27,600 nucleotides of DNA from positions 1-27,600 of the forward strand of contig CAZHDI010000041.1 in NCBI GenBank assembly GCA_964531285.1. Reading direction: 5' to 3'. The position numbers were made by a program, and so were the translations under genes. Positions 8,433 to 17,482 of this stretch are shown here, piece after piece. The notes beneath the pieces were generated by a model, which worked only from the letters and a program-made list of their open reading frames with translations, did no database searches and was not told the origin of the DNA. The stretch is from CAZHDI01 sp964531285 (GTDB taxonomy: Bacteria > Pseudomonadota > Alphaproteobacteria > JAJFIK01). The stretch's first letter is position 1. Each line of letters starts with the position of its first letter.

Positions 8433-9902
8433 TTACTCGCCGTTGCGTTCGGCCAATTGGCGCAGATTGTCTTCATGCTGAGCCCGGTCGAGCCGGTAGA
8501 ACGCAATGCAGACGATCATCAGCCCCCAGATCATAGCAAGCGCAGGGACATAATAGGCCCCGAGGCTGAACAACGCCGCGTCCGTGACCTCGTCCGGCTG
8601 CGCGCCAGCGGGAATCCCCGCCAGATAGAGGATCATGGCGCCGGCCGAGACGCCGAGCCCCTGCACCGATTTGCGGATGAAGGTCGAGGCGGCGAAGAAC
8701 GTCCCTTCGGAGCGCCGCCGCGTGCGCAGTTCGCTCTGTTCCACCAGATCGGCCAGCATGGATGAGGTCAGGATCTGGAAACAGATGATCAGCCCCACAT
8801 CGAGCGTGACCGCGACGAACACGATCCAGAACAGGAGCGGTTCGCCGTTCTCCGGCATGACCCCGATGAGGCGCAGGAAGATCGGCAGCGGATACCCGAT
8901 CGTGGCAACGATCCCAATGGAAATGGCGGCTTTCTTCTTGCCCATCCATTTGGTCGCGATGGGCGCCAGCACAAGCCCGATCACCGCCGAGCCGAACACG
9001 CCCAGGGTAATGAGCCCGGTCTGGGTGGAATCGAACTCCCAGAAATAGGCATAGAAGATGAACGCCAGCGCGCCCGTCAGTCCCGTGGCAATGGCGCCGA
9101 ACAAAGCCCCGCCGAACAGGGCGATGAACGACTTGTCCGCCAAGGTCTCGAAGATCTCCTTAAAGATCGTCAGCAGGGTGATCGACCGCTGGGCCGGAGG
9201 CGGCTTCAGATAGGGGATGCGGGCATGGGTCCCGGCAGCCGAGATGACAATGGCCAGAAAGATCAGCGAGGACGTGATCACGCCATAAAGCGCATAGCTG
9301 TCGCGGTTGAAGCGCCCGTCGGCGAACTCGGCCGTGACGAACGCCGGAAAGACGGCCATGAACATCAGAACCGTCATGGCATTGCCGCCGGTCCAGCCGA
9401 AATAATACCGGTAGCTCATCAGGGAGCTGCGCTCGTCATAGTCCTCGCTGAGTTCCGGCGTGAGGGCCGAACTCGGCGTCTCGTAGAAAGTGATGAAGGT
9501 CCGGATCGTGATCGACAGACCCAGCACATACCAGAACAAGGCCATGTCGGACCATCCGACCGGCGGCGTCCAGAGCAGATAGAAACTCAAGGAAACCGGG
9601 ATGGCCGAGGCATACATGAAGGGATGACGCCGGCCCCAGCGCGACCGGAAATTGTCCGACCAGTAGCCGGCGATGGGGTCGCTGATCGCATCGACCACCA
9701 GGGCAATGGTCAGCGCCAGACCGGCCAGCCGGGGGTCGAGGCCGATGACCTGACTGTAGAACAGCAGGAAGAAGTAATCGAAGCCGTTGTTTTTGACGCC
9801 ATACGCGACGGCGCCAAAGCCATAGGCGAGCTTGGTCCACTTGGACACGGGCGGTGTGGCGCCCGAGGCGCCAGCGGTTTGGGTCTGGATGGGGTCGGCC
9901 AT
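8433..9902 (-). CDS. GPH-family (MelB-type) MFS transporter
   Basis: A 489-residue, 12-helix cation symporter of the glycoside-pentoside-hexuronide group. Family signs are the helix 2 / loop 2-3 block VVDAISDPIAGYWSDNFRS followed by RWGRRHP, the phenylalanine/tyrosine-rich helix 1 GVKNNGFDYFFLLFY, and the C-half motif MLADLVEQSELRTRRRSEGTFFA (between helices 10 and 11). The substrate is probably a sugar or glycoside; the exact one cannot be told. The start at 9902 is preceded by GAGGGAG on the minus strand with about 8 nt spacing; the longer frame from 9938 adds only a proline-rich stub. It is 81 bp downstream of the DUF3089 gene on the same strand and may be read from it. Confidence 0.88.
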   Translation of the reverse strand: MADPIQTQTAGASGATPPVSKWTKLAYGFGAVAYGVKNNGFDYFFLLFYSQVIGLDPRLAGLALTIALVVDAISDPIAGYWSDNFRSRWGRRHPFMYASAIPVSLSFYLLWTPPVGWSDMALFWYVLGLSITIRTFITFYETPSSALTPELSEDYDERSSLMSYRYYFGWTGGNAMTVLMFMAVFPAFVTAEFADGRFNRDSYALYGVITSSLIFLAIVISAAGTHARIPYLKPPPAQRSITLLTIFKEIFETLADKSFIALFGGALFGAIATGLTGALAFIFYAYFWEFDSTQTGLITLGVFGSAVIGLVLAPIATKWMGKKKAAISIGIVATIGYPLPIFLRLIGVMPENGEPLLFWIVFVAVTLDVGLIICFQILTSSMLADLVEQSELRTRRRSEGTFFAASTFIRKSVQGLGVSAGAMILYLAGIPAGAQPDEVTDAALFSLGAYYVPALAMIWGLMIVCIAFYRLDRAQHEDNLRQLAERNGE

Positions 9903-9924
9903 CGGGTCTCCCTCGATCGGGCCC

Positions 9925-9948
9925 GCCGGCGGCACCATAGCCGCCGGC
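9925..9948. repeat. Perfect hairpin in the gap between DUF3089 and transporter genes
   Basis: GCCGGCGGC (9925-9933) and GCCGCCGGC (9940-9948) make a perfect 9-bp stem with a 6-nt loop, 22 nt upstream of the transporter start. No T-run follows on either strand, so it is not a typical rho-independent terminator. It could be an attenuating leader structure or an mRNA-processing site separating the two genes. Confidence 0.45.
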
Positions 9949-9983
9949 CTTGAAGTCTCGGTATCGATCCGGTCGCCGGACCG

Positions 9984-11165
9984 TCAGTCTGCTGATTTGG
10001 CAGCGGCCTGGCTCTCGATCAGCGCCATCAGGTCGCCCTGAGCCAGGTTCACGTCGAGAAGATGCAGCCCCCAGCTATCCAAGGTCTGGCCCTCCACCAC
10101 GATATCGCCCGAAATCGTATCGGTCCGCGGATCCCCCGCATCGGCATGAACGGTGACCGCGAGATAATGCCCGCCATTGGCATCCGTGACACACGCGCCC
10201 GACAAAAGATCCGGGACCTTCACGAATGGTGTCTCAACCGCTTCGGCGCCTTGTGCCCAGACGGCGCTCGGCGCGGAGGGCGTTCCGGATGAGGTTCTGG
10301 GCATGTAGGCGTCCAGGCCCGCGGCGGTATCGCCGGCGAGATTGCCGGGATGCGTGCAGGCCGCCTGCTGATCGTCGCCTTCGACAACCCCGAAGAAGCT
10401 GTCCGCCGGGCGGGGCACATCGGCGCGGAAGCTCATGAAGCTCACCGCGCAGCCGGTCTGGTCGGCCGAGCGGCACAGGGGCACCGATTGGAAATCTCCG
10501 CCGACATCGGCGCCGTCCGGCACGGCGATGTTGTTGCCGATGAGCAGGGCCGACAACATGCGGTCCTGGACCGGTTTGCCGTCCACCTCGTTCTGGATCA
10601 GCCGTTTGAGGACGTCCGTCCCCTGACTGTGGCCGATCAGGACGAAGGGCCGGCCGTTATTGTCATGCTCCAGATAATCGGCGAACGCATCGCGCACATC
10701 GCCGTAAGCCAGATCCCGGTCGATGCCCACATCCATTCCGGCCATCAGGGCTTGGAGCGCGGGCAGGGTCATTTGCCGGTAGATCGGCGCAAAGGGGCGG
10801 CAGACGGATGCAAAGCGGGCGAACTGCCAGGCGACGACGAGGGTCTCGCCCGGCCCGGGATCGAGATCGCTGTTGGCCAGTTCATCGCGCGAGGCCGTGG
10901 GATAGACGTAAAAACAATCCACCGCCGGATCGTCGGCGGGGGAGAATGCCTCAATGGTCATCGTGCCGTCGGCCGCAACGACCGTCGCATCGAGATCGAC
11001 CGCGCAGGCATCGTTGTTGCGCCCCGGGCGGCACAGCCAAGACTTGCCGTCCCGGTAATCGACCGGCGCCTTGGCCGCGTCGGGTTCTTCCGCGCCCGCC
11101 GCAACCGGCGCGAGCACGGGCAGAACCGCCAAGGTCAGCCCTGTCAAAAGCCCTCTGATCGCCAT
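9984..11165 (-). CDS. Exported DUF3089 alpha/beta hydrolase
   Basis: A 393-residue protein of the DUF3089 family, lipase-like alpha/beta hydrolases of unknown substrate. An N-terminal Sec signal peptide (MAIRGLLTGLTLAVLPVLAP, cleavage likely after AGA near residue 25) sends it to the periplasm or outside. The family signature DCFYVYPTAS is at 83-92, RPFAPIYRQMT at 123-133, and the nucleophile elbow GHSQG has S180. The C-terminal GGHYLAVTVHADAGDPR supplies the probable catalytic histidine. Several paired cysteines (C45, C54, C84, C122 and later ones) suggest disulfides. GAGGGGG on the minus strand lies about 5 nt before the ATG. It lies between the SxxK hydrolase and the transporter, all on the minus strand, with gaps of 132 and 81 bp; an operon is possible but unproven. 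Confidence 0.87.
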   Translation of the reverse strand: MAIRGLLTGLTLAVLPVLAPVAAGAEEPDAAKAPVDYRDGKSWLCRPGRNNDACAVDLDATVVAADGTMTIEAFSPADDPAVDCFYVYPTASRDELANSDLDPGPGETLVVAWQFARFASVCRPFAPIYRQMTLPALQALMAGMDVGIDRDLAYGDVRDAFADYLEHDNNGRPFVLIGHSQGTDVLKRLIQNEVDGKPVQDRMLSALLIGNNIAVPDGADVGGDFQSVPLCRSADQTGCAVSFMSFRADVPRPADSFFGVVEGDDQQAACTHPGNLAGDTAAGLDAYMPRTSSGTPSAPSAVWAQGAEAVETPFVKVPDLLSGACVTDANGGHYLAVTVHADAGDPRTDTISGDIVVEGQTLDSWGLHLLDVNLAQGDLMALIESQAAAKSAD

Positions 11166-11297
11166 GCCATCCCCCTCACATAATTTTGCGTGTTATCGCG
11201 CCTTGATGCGCGTATACGGAGCATTATGCCCCAGTCTTGCCGCCGGTCCAAGCGTTTCGCGACGGAAAGCGGACGACTGCACGCCCGACAGTCCCGG

Positions 11298-12707
11298 TTA
11301 ATCCTCGTCCAAGGCGCTTAAGACATCGGCGGCAAAGCCCGCGATGTTGAACTGGGTGCCGCCGGACTCATCGAAGCCGCGGCGCACGATGACGATGGTC
11401 CGCGCGGGGATGACCACCACATACTGGCCCCGGTGGCCCATGGCCGCGTAGCTGCCGTCGGGCAGACCGTGGCGCGCGCCGAACAGCCAGAACTGGGCGC
11501 CATAGCCCGGCAACGGTGTGCCGTTGGCGCGGGCCAGGGGCGGTTGCGCGGGGGCCGGAGCCCGGACGAATTCGGTCCAGCCCGGCGCGAAGATCCGCGT
11601 GCCGTCCACCGCGCCATCGTTGAGATAGGCCTGGCCCAGCCGCGCCAGATCCCGGGCCGTGGTCCAGACCTGGCTGGAGAGCACGTAATCGCCCGCCCAA
11701 TCGGCGCCGAGCGTGGTGTGGCCCATGTTGAGCCGTGTGAGGACGGACTGGACCCAGGCCCAATAGGCATCGCGCGTCTCGAACCTCTGGGCGAGCGCCC
11801 GCATCACCAGCATCGTGTCGTTGTTGGCATAGAACCAGCGGGTTCCCGGCTGTGCGATGAGCGAACCGCGTCCGGCGTGATCGGCAATGAGGCCGCCGCC
11901 GAAATAGGTCTCGTCCGTCCGCGAGCCGACCGGTCCCGCATCGAGCCCGCTCGCCATATGCAACAGATGGGTGAACGTTATTTCAGCTCGCGGATCGCCC
12001 GGTGCGGACCATTCGGGCAGACCGGCGGGCGACTCGATGTCGATCAGACCCTCATGGACCGCGGCACCGATAATGGATGCGGTGATGCTCTTAGCGACCG
12101 ACCAGGTGCGCTGCGGGGTGTAGGGACCGAAATCGTCCCGGTACTGCTCACCCAGAAGGCCATCGGCATCGGCAACGATCACGGCGGTTGTCGCCGTCCC
12201 GGCGCCATAGGTCTCGGCATCGAAGGCGGTATTTAGGACCGTCTGAAGACCGTCCGTAACCGCTCTTTCCGGCACGGCGTCGCCCGCGGGCCACGGCGTA
12301 TCGGGCCGCGGCGCGGCGCGCGGCGCCGTCTCAAGCGACGGCAGGGCCGCGATGAAGGCGGTGTCCGCGCCGGTCGGCAGAAGGGTGCAGCCGAAATGGG
12401 GCCGCCACGCCGCGATCCGGGGCGGCATGTCGTCGGCGAAGGCCACGCTGGTATGGGCCGGATCGCTGACGGTCACGGGATCCGGCAGCGTGGCCAGGGC
12501 GGCCCGGTACCCCGGATAAATCCGCGCGAGTTCGCCCTCTTTTATGGCCGCCAGGGACCGGCCGCTGTCGAACTGGCCGGCGCATGAGAACAGCGCCTTG
12601 TATCCGGCGATGAGCGCCAGGGTGCCGCGATCGGGCGGGGCGGGATCTTGCGCCTGCGCTGTCCCCATGAGGCCGATCAAGGCCCCTATGATCGCCAAGC
12701 CACGCAT
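11298..12707 (-). CDS. Exported SxxK serine hydrolase (class C beta-lactamase / NylB-like)
   Basis: A 469-residue exported member of the beta-lactamase-related superfamily. A signal peptide (MRGLAIIGALIGLMGTAQA, cleavage near residue 19) precedes a long N-terminal region of ~130 residues with two or more cysteines. The catalytic triad of motifs is complete: S203-V-A-K206, Y293-A-N295, and H425-R-G427 in place of KTG. The set S-x-x-K, Y-x-N, H-x-G is that of 6-aminohexanoate-dimer hydrolase-like and esterase members, so amide or ester hydrolysis is expected; the natural substrate is unknown. The start at 12707 is preferred to 12722 because GGGGGA lies 7 nt upstream and it gives a clean signal peptide. 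It is not closely similar to the lipoprotein hydrolase at 7113-8366. Confidence 0.88.
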   Translation of the reverse strand: MRGLAIIGALIGLMGTAQAQDPAPPDRGTLALIAGYKALFSCAGQFDSGRSLAAIKEGELARIYPGYRAALATLPDPVTVSDPAHTSVAFADDMPPRIAAWRPHFGCTLLPTGADTAFIAALPSLETAPRAAPRPDTPWPAGDAVPERAVTDGLQTVLNTAFDAETYGAGTATTAVIVADADGLLGEQYRDDFGPYTPQRTWSVAKSITASIIGAAVHEGLIDIESPAGLPEWSAPGDPRAEITFTHLLHMASGLDAGPVGSRTDETYFGGGLIADHAGRGSLIAQPGTRWFYANNDTMLVMRALAQRFETRDAYWAWVQSVLTRLNMGHTTLGADWAGDYVLSSQVWTTARDLARLGQAYLNDGAVDGTRIFAPGWTEFVRAPAPAQPPLARANGTPLPGYGAQFWLFGARHGLPDGSYAAMGHRGQYVVVIPARTIVIVRRGFDESGGTQFNIAGFAADVLSALDED

Positions 12708-12943
12708 GTTGCTGTCCCCCATATCCCCGTTCGGCGTTGAATTGTCTGGTCATCTTGAATTGAGCGGGACCTGCCGCGCGGCGTCAAGGCGAACCGGACA
12801 GGCGGTGATGCAGGCCGCGCGCCTGGCTGGCCACGACCATTGTCGCACGTAAAGAGACGGTGTGGATCAAATGCGCCCTATAGTTTCTTGATTGTGCGCA
12901 CCCATCTTCGGGTCAACGCTGTTGCCACAGAGGAGGGTAAGCA

Positions 12944-13645
12944 ATGATCACAGTCCGTAAATCCGGCGACCGGGGCGTGGCCCGTTTCGATTGGCTCTTC
13001 TCGCGCCACACCTTTTCCTTCGGGCACTATTACGACCCCAAGCATATGGGCTTCGGCCCGCTGCGGGTGATCAACGAGGATCAGGTCAAGCCGGGGGCGG
13101 GGTTTCCGACCCACGGGCACCAGGATATGGAGATCCTGTCCTATGTGCTCGCCGGCGCCCTGGAACATAAGGATTCGCTGGGCACCGGGTCGGTGATCCG
13201 TCCGGGCGATGTGCAGCGCATGTCGGCCGGGACCGGGATCCGGCATTCCGAATACAACCATTCGGCCAGCGATCCGGTGCATTTCCTGCAGATCTGGATC
13301 CTGCCCGAGGCCGGCGGGATCGCGCCGGGCTATCAGCAGATTGCTGTTCCCGATGCCGAAAAGCGGGGTGCGCTGCGCCTGATCGGCTCGCGGGATGGGC
13401 GTGAGGGGTCGGTGACCATCCATCAGGATGTCGATCTCTATGCCGGGCTTTTTGACGGAGCCGAGACCGCCGACTTGACCTTACGCAAGGGCCGGCTGGC
13501 CTGGATCCAGGTCGCGCGCGGCACGGTCACCGTGGCGGGCGAGCCGCTCGAGGCCGGGGATGGCCTGGCGATCCGCGATGTCGACACGATCACCATCGCC
13601 GACGGGGCTGACGCCGAAGTGCTGCTCTTCGACATGGTCCCTTAA
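12944..13645 (+). CDS. Pirin family protein (YhhW-like)
   Basis: A 233-residue bicupin of the pirin family, cytoplasmic, mononuclear metal-binding; some members (YhhW, human pirin) oxidise quercetin. The metal ligands are all present in the N-terminal cupin: H57 and H59 (FPTHGHQDME), H101 and E103 (GIRHSEYNH). The openings SFGHYYDP and FGPLRVINED, and QIWILPE, are family hallmarks. GGAGGG lies about 7 nt before the ATG. The length is as in YhhW (~231). It is transcribed alone: a terminator follows at 13673, and the gene upstream is divergent. The gap upstream (12708-12943) shows a TATAGT-like box near 12881 but no convincing -35. Confidence 0.94.
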   Translation: MITVRKSGDRGVARFDWLFSRHTFSFGHYYDPKHMGFGPLRVINEDQVKPGAGFPTHGHQDMEILSYVLAGALEHKDSLGTGSVIRPGDVQRMSAGTGIRHSEYNHSASDPVHFLQIWILPEAGGIAPGYQQIAVPDAEKRGALRLIGSRDGREGSVTIHQDVDLYAGLFDGAETADLTLRKGRLAWIQVARGTVTVAGEPLEAGDGLAIRDVDTITIADGADAEVLLFDMVP

Positions 13646-13672
13646 GCGGGCCGACCAAGCCCAAGCGTCGGG

Positions 13673-13706
13673 CCGCGCTGGACCCCTGTCCGGCGCGGTC
13701 ATTTTT
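13673..13706 (+). terminator. Rho-independent terminator after the pirin gene
   Basis: CCGCGC (13673-13678) pairs with GCGCGG (13693-13698), continued by one T-G wobble and GGAC/GTCC around a CCCT loop, then TCATTTTT. It is 28 nt after the pirin stop, so it separates pirin from the DUF3833 copy. Confidence 0.88.
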
Positions 13707-13740
13707 CATAATTCGTGATGGAACTTCCCGGGATCTCGAT

Positions 13741-13770
13741 TGATCCGGCCAGATCGCGGTCGCGTAGCTC
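13741..13770 (+). promoter_or_regulatory. Possible RpoE-type promoter upstream of DUF3833 copy 2
   Basis: TGATCC (13741-13746) is followed after 18 nt by TAGCTC. TGATCC with about 18 nt to a TA-starting -10 box resembles the promoter consensus of the singlet-oxygen sigma factor RpoE in Rhodobacter. The -10 match is partial (TAGCT against TAAGA), and it lies about 75 nt before the gene start. It is only a candidate. Confidence 0.25.
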
Positions 13771-13801
13771 TTTCAACAATCGCGCTTTGCGGCCGTAGCC
13801 G

Positions 13802-13814
13802 TGACGTTGCGTCA
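13802..13814. promoter_or_regulatory. Short palindrome TGACG-N3-CGTCA before DUF3833 copy 2
   Basis: Perfect 5-bp inverted arms (TGACG, CGTCA) with a 3-bp spacer, ending 31 nt upstream of the start codon. The position would suit a repressor site. No regulator is recognised, and such short repeats also arise by chance. Confidence 0.25.
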
Positions 13815-13844
13815 GTCTGTATCGGTTGTGAAAGGGCGCTCGGC

Positions 13845-14324
13845 ATGGCCGCGTTGATCGACGAGACGGCGGAGATCCCGGCACAGGGACTGCGCATGGA
13901 ACAGTATTTCGCGGGCCGCAGCCGGGCCTGGGGCATTTTTCAGGATCGGTTCGGCACCCTTCGGCGCTCGTTCGATGCCACGCTCGACGGTCGCTGGGAC
14001 GGCACAGTCCTTACGCTGACGGAAGATTTTGTGTTCGACGACGGCAAGACCGATCAGCGCATCTGGAAGATCACGCCGGTTGGCGCTCACGGCTACGAGG
14101 CTACGGCGAACGATGTGCTGACCACGGCAAAAGGCACCGTCTCCGGGACCATGCTCACCTGGTCCTATGACTTCTCCATGGACCTCGGCGACCGGCGTTT
14201 GAAGGTGCACTTCAAGGATCTGTTCGTGCTGATGGGCGACGGCATGCTGATCAACCGGTCTTTGGTCAGCAAATGGGGCATTGGCCTTGGCCATATGACC
14301 ATCGTCTTCCGCCAGGGCGGTTGA
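13845..14324 (+). CDS. DUF3833 family protein, copy 2
   Basis: A 159-residue DUF3833 protein, a paralogue of the gene at 3827-4306 with identical length and about half the residues the same by eye. Shared blocks are the SRxWGIxQDxFG opening, RRxFD, LTE-F-FDDG, TAxDV, the MLTWSYDF strand, and DLFVLM-DG-LINRS near the end. It has no signal peptide, so it is also expected to be cytoplasmic. The start at 13845 gives a protein aligned with copy 1 and has AAAGGG 9 nt upstream; an in-frame start at 13740 would add ~35 unmatched residues across the promoter region. The function is unknown. It is convergent with the RND operon (35 nt between stops) and lacks the PpsR-like site of copy 1, so the two are probably expressed under different conditions. 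Confidence 0.87.
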   Translation: MAALIDETAEIPAQGLRMEQYFAGRSRAWGIFQDRFGTLRRSFDATLDGRWDGTVLTLTEDFVFDDGKTDQRIWKITPVGAHGYEATANDVLTTAKGTVSGTMLTWSYDFSMDLGDRRLKVHFKDLFVLMGDGMLINRSLVSKWGIGLGHMTIVFRQGG

Positions 14325-14359
14325 CCGTAAGCACCAGCGTCGTCGCCTTTCCGACACCG

Positions 14360-17300
14360 TCACGCCGCCGCCGGTTTTGCCGTGTTCGGAAGACTCACCG
14401 GACGCGACCGGGTGATCAGCAGAAAGATCTGCGGCACAAAGAAGAACGACACGATGGTCGATAGCAGCACGCCGCCGGCAATTGCGGTGGCGAAGGGCGG
14501 CCAAAATCCGCCGACTGACAGAATCAGCGGCAGGAACCCACCAAAGGTCGTCAGCGTGGTCGAGGTGATGTGTCGGCTCGCTTCCATCACGGTATCGCGA
14601 ATGGCGTCGACATTGCCCGCCACGGCGTCCGGATCCCGGCGCAGGGCCGACAAAATGATGATCGCCGCGTTGATCGCCACACCCATCAGGCCGATGAGAG
14701 CGATGATCGGCTGAAAGCCGAAGGGATAATCGAAAATTGCCAGGCAGAGTATGCCCAGGCCGCTCGACAGGGCCGCGACGGCGAACACCACCGCGCTCAG
14801 ACGGAACGAGTTGAAGGTGAGCACGATGGTCGTGATCATCAGCATGATGATCAGGCCGAAGGATGACACCAGATTGGTGATCGCCTCGGAGCGGGCCTCG
14901 GACTCTCCGCCCAATGAGAGGCGCGTGCCCGGCGGCAAGTCGATGTCCGCCGCCTCCCATCGTGCGAGAAAGTCGTTGAGCGCGGTCGATGGCAGCGTGC
15001 CGGCCTGCACATAGCCGGCAACCTTGTTGTACCGCTCGCCCTGGAACCGGGTGATCGTGCTGGCCGCGGGCTCCAATGCGATCTCGCCCAGAGCGCCCAG
15101 GGGGACGGCCTGGAAATCCACCAGCCCGTCGCCGGGGCCGGGAGCCAGAACATAAAGCGAGGCCAGCGTATCGAAATCGGCGCGGGATTCATCCGTGAGC
15201 CGTACCCGGATCGGCAATTCCTCCGACCCCTCCACGATCGAGCCGCCGAAAGTGCCCTCAAGCTGGCCGTCGAGCGAGCGGGCGATATCGACAAGGGTGA
15301 GGCCGGACTGGCGCGCCTCGTCTTCATTCGCATTCAGCCAGAGTTTCGGTTCGCCGCCGCCGATGGAGGCGGTGGTATGGGTCACTTGTGGGATCTCGCT
15401 CAAGATCCGGCGCGCCTGCTCGCCCAGATCCTGAAGCACGTCCAGATCCTCGCCGAAAAAGCGCAACTCGATGGGTGCGCCGACGGGCGGCCCCTGTAGC
15501 AACTGACGGGTGACGAACTGGATGTCGGGAAACGCCTGGTTCAACGTCTGCTGAACAGCGTTGATGAGATCGTAAAGGCCCTCAAGCGTATCGGTCGTGA
15601 CCATCGCTTCGGCAAAACTGCCCACGCCGTCCTGATCCGCCTGGAGATTATAATAGAAGGCCGGAACGCTGGTGCCGACATACCATTGCACCGAGGTGAT
15701 GCCGTCCTGCGCCATCAGCAGATCATAGGCGTCCGAGACGACTCGCTTGGTCTCGTCGATCGAGCTTTGAGGCGTGAGGCGCACCTGAATGTGGAACTGG
15801 TTGCGGTCCGCTTCGGGAAAAAAGAGCGCCGGTAGGGTCGGCGCCGAGGCAAAGCCGATCAGCGGCAGCATGACCGCGGCGAGGATCGACAGACGCGGCG
15901 CATGAAGGCTCATGGTCAGCACCCGGCGGAAGGCATTGCCGAGCCACGGCACTGACAGGCCGCCGATCCAGAACGGCACCTTGTTGACATCGACGGATTT
16001 GAGGGCGGGGGGCAGGAAGATGCCGCTCAACGCGGCACCGACCGTCAGCGCCAGCAGGAATGAGGTGATCAGCATGGTGATCACGCTGGCCGAAATCGCG
16101 CCGACGAATTCTCCGGCTGGTCCGGGAAGTAGGGAAATCGGCGAGAAGGCCAGCACCGTCGTCAGGGTCGAACTCAGGAGCGGCAGCCATAGCCGCTCGA
16201 CCGACACCGCCACCGCGTCATGGGGCGACAGACCCTCCAGCAGCCGGCGCCGGATCGCGTCGGTCATCACGATGGCCGCATCGACCAGAAGGCCCAGCGC
16301 CACGATCAGCCCGGTGATCGACATCTGATTGATGGGAAAGCCGATGACATTCAAGACAAAGAGCGACGTCAGACCGGTCAGCGGAATGGCCGCGGTGACG
16401 ATCAGGGCCGACCGCCAGCCCAATGAGATGAACAATATGCCGACGACAAGACCGGCACCGGCCAGAAGGTTGCGGATGAGTTCGGCGAAGCGGTCGTTCG
16501 CATAGGCACTCTGATCGAAGACGATATTGAGATCGAGCCCGGCCGACAGCCCGGCGTCGAACCGCTCAAGACGCGCCCGCACGGTCTCGGTCCATTCACC
16601 GACGCGCAGGTTTTCTTCCATGCGGGTGGCGACGACCACGGCCGGCTTGCCGTCGATCATGGCGAGCTGGTCGGGCGGTGACGCCAGGCGCCGGTCGATC
16701 CGGCCGATATCGCCGACGCGGACAATGGCGCCGCTGGCGTCCTGGCGCACCGGCACTTCGCGCAAGCGGGTCAGGGTGTCGAGTTCGCCGCGCACCTCGA
16801 AGACATATTCATTGCGGTTGCCGCGCAGCTGCCCGGCGGAGACCTTGGAGTCCGCCCCCGCAATGGCCAACGCAACATCGTCCCGGCCCAACCCCAGGGA
16901 TTCGGCCACGGCAGTGTCGATGGTGACGACGACTTCCTCGTCCGGCGCGCCGTAAATATCGGTGAACTCCGTCCCCGGCACATCGCGCAAGAGGTCCTGA
17001 AGCTCGTCGGCGGTGCGTTTGAGGATCAGTAGATTGGGCTCAGACGCGGCCTCCCAGGTCAGCGCGACCTTCATGGTGAACGCATAGGCCCGGTCATCGT
17101 CGAATTCCGGGGTCGGTACGCCGGCGGGGAAATTGCGCTCGGCATCGGCGATGGCATCGCGGACCTTCGACATCGGTCCGGCTACCTCGTAAATCGTGTC
17201 CTTGAGGGTCACCGACACGACCGAGATTCCGGTGCGCGAGGTCGATTCGATCTCCTTGATCTCGGCAATCTCGCGCAACTCGTTCTCGATCTTCTCGGTC

Positions 17301-17482
17301 ACGAGGGTCTCGACCCGCGTTGCGCTGGCGCCGGGGAAGGGCGTCACGATCGTCGCAAAGCGGTTGGTGATTTTCGGATCCTCTTCCTGGGGCATGGTGA
17401 AGAGGGCCGACAGGCCCGCCACCAGGACAATCAGGATCGTGAGGATCAGAAGCCGGCGGTTATCGAAAAAGAGCGTATTCAT
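14360..17482 (-). CDS. RND efflux permease, inner-membrane subunit
   Basis: A 1040-residue resistance-nodulation-division permease (AcrB/MdtB superfamily), expected to be a trimeric proton-driven exporter coupled to the adaptor encoded upstream. Features in order: helix 1 (about residues 8-27, RRLLILTILIVLVAGLSALF), the first periplasmic porter domain, helices 2-6 with GLLVDAAIVM around D401, the second porter domain, and C-terminal helices. Two points differ from drug-exporting HAE1 pumps: the DD pair of TM4 is D401-A402, and the TM10 motif GVAINAAII (934-942) has no lysine where AcrB has K940. The start at 17482 overlaps the adaptor stop (ATGA); the long frame upstream is not coding. No outer-membrane channel gene is adjacent in the window. 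The substrate is unknown. Confidence 0.92.
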   Translation of the reverse strand: MNTLFFDNRRLLILTILIVLVAGLSALFTMPQEEDPKITNRFATIVTPFPGASATRVETLVTEKIENELREIAEIKEIESTSRTGISVVSVTLKDTIYEVAGPMSKVRDAIADAERNFPAGVPTPEFDDDRAYAFTMKVALTWEAASEPNLLILKRTADELQDLLRDVPGTEFTDIYGAPDEEVVVTIDTAVAESLGLGRDDVALAIAGADSKVSAGQLRGNRNEYVFEVRGELDTLTRLREVPVRQDASGAIVRVGDIGRIDRRLASPPDQLAMIDGKPAVVVATRMEENLRVGEWTETVRARLERFDAGLSAGLDLNIVFDQSAYANDRFAELIRNLLAGAGLVVGILFISLGWRSALIVTAAIPLTGLTSLFVLNVIGFPINQMSITGLIVALGLLVDAAIVMTDAIRRRLLEGLSPHDAVAVSVERLWLPLLSSTLTTVLAFSPISLLPGPAGEFVGAISASVITMLITSFLLALTVGAALSGIFLPPALKSVDVNKVPFWIGGLSVPWLGNAFRRVLTMSLHAPRLSILAAVMLPLIGFASAPTLPALFFPEADRNQFHIQVRLTPQSSIDETKRVVSDAYDLLMAQDGITSVQWYVGTSVPAFYYNLQADQDGVGSFAEAMVTTDTLEGLYDLINAVQQTLNQAFPDIQFVTRQLLQGPPVGAPIELRFFGEDLDVLQDLGEQARRILSEIPQVTHTTASIGGGEPKLWLNANEDEARQSGLTLVDIARSLDGQLEGTFGGSIVEGSEELPIRVRLTDESRADFDTLASLYVLAPGPGDGLVDFQAVPLGALGEIALEPAASTITRFQGERYNKVAGYVQAGTLPSTALNDFLARWEAADIDLPPGTRLSLGGESEARSEAITNLVSSFGLIIMLMITTIVLTFNSFRLSAVVFAVAALSSGLGILCLAIFDYPFGFQPIIALIGLMGVAINAAIIILSALRRDPDAVAGNVDAIRDTVMEASRHITSTTLTTFGGFLPLILSVGGFWPPFATAIAGGVLLSTIVSFFFVPQIFLLITRSRPVSLPNTAKPAAA

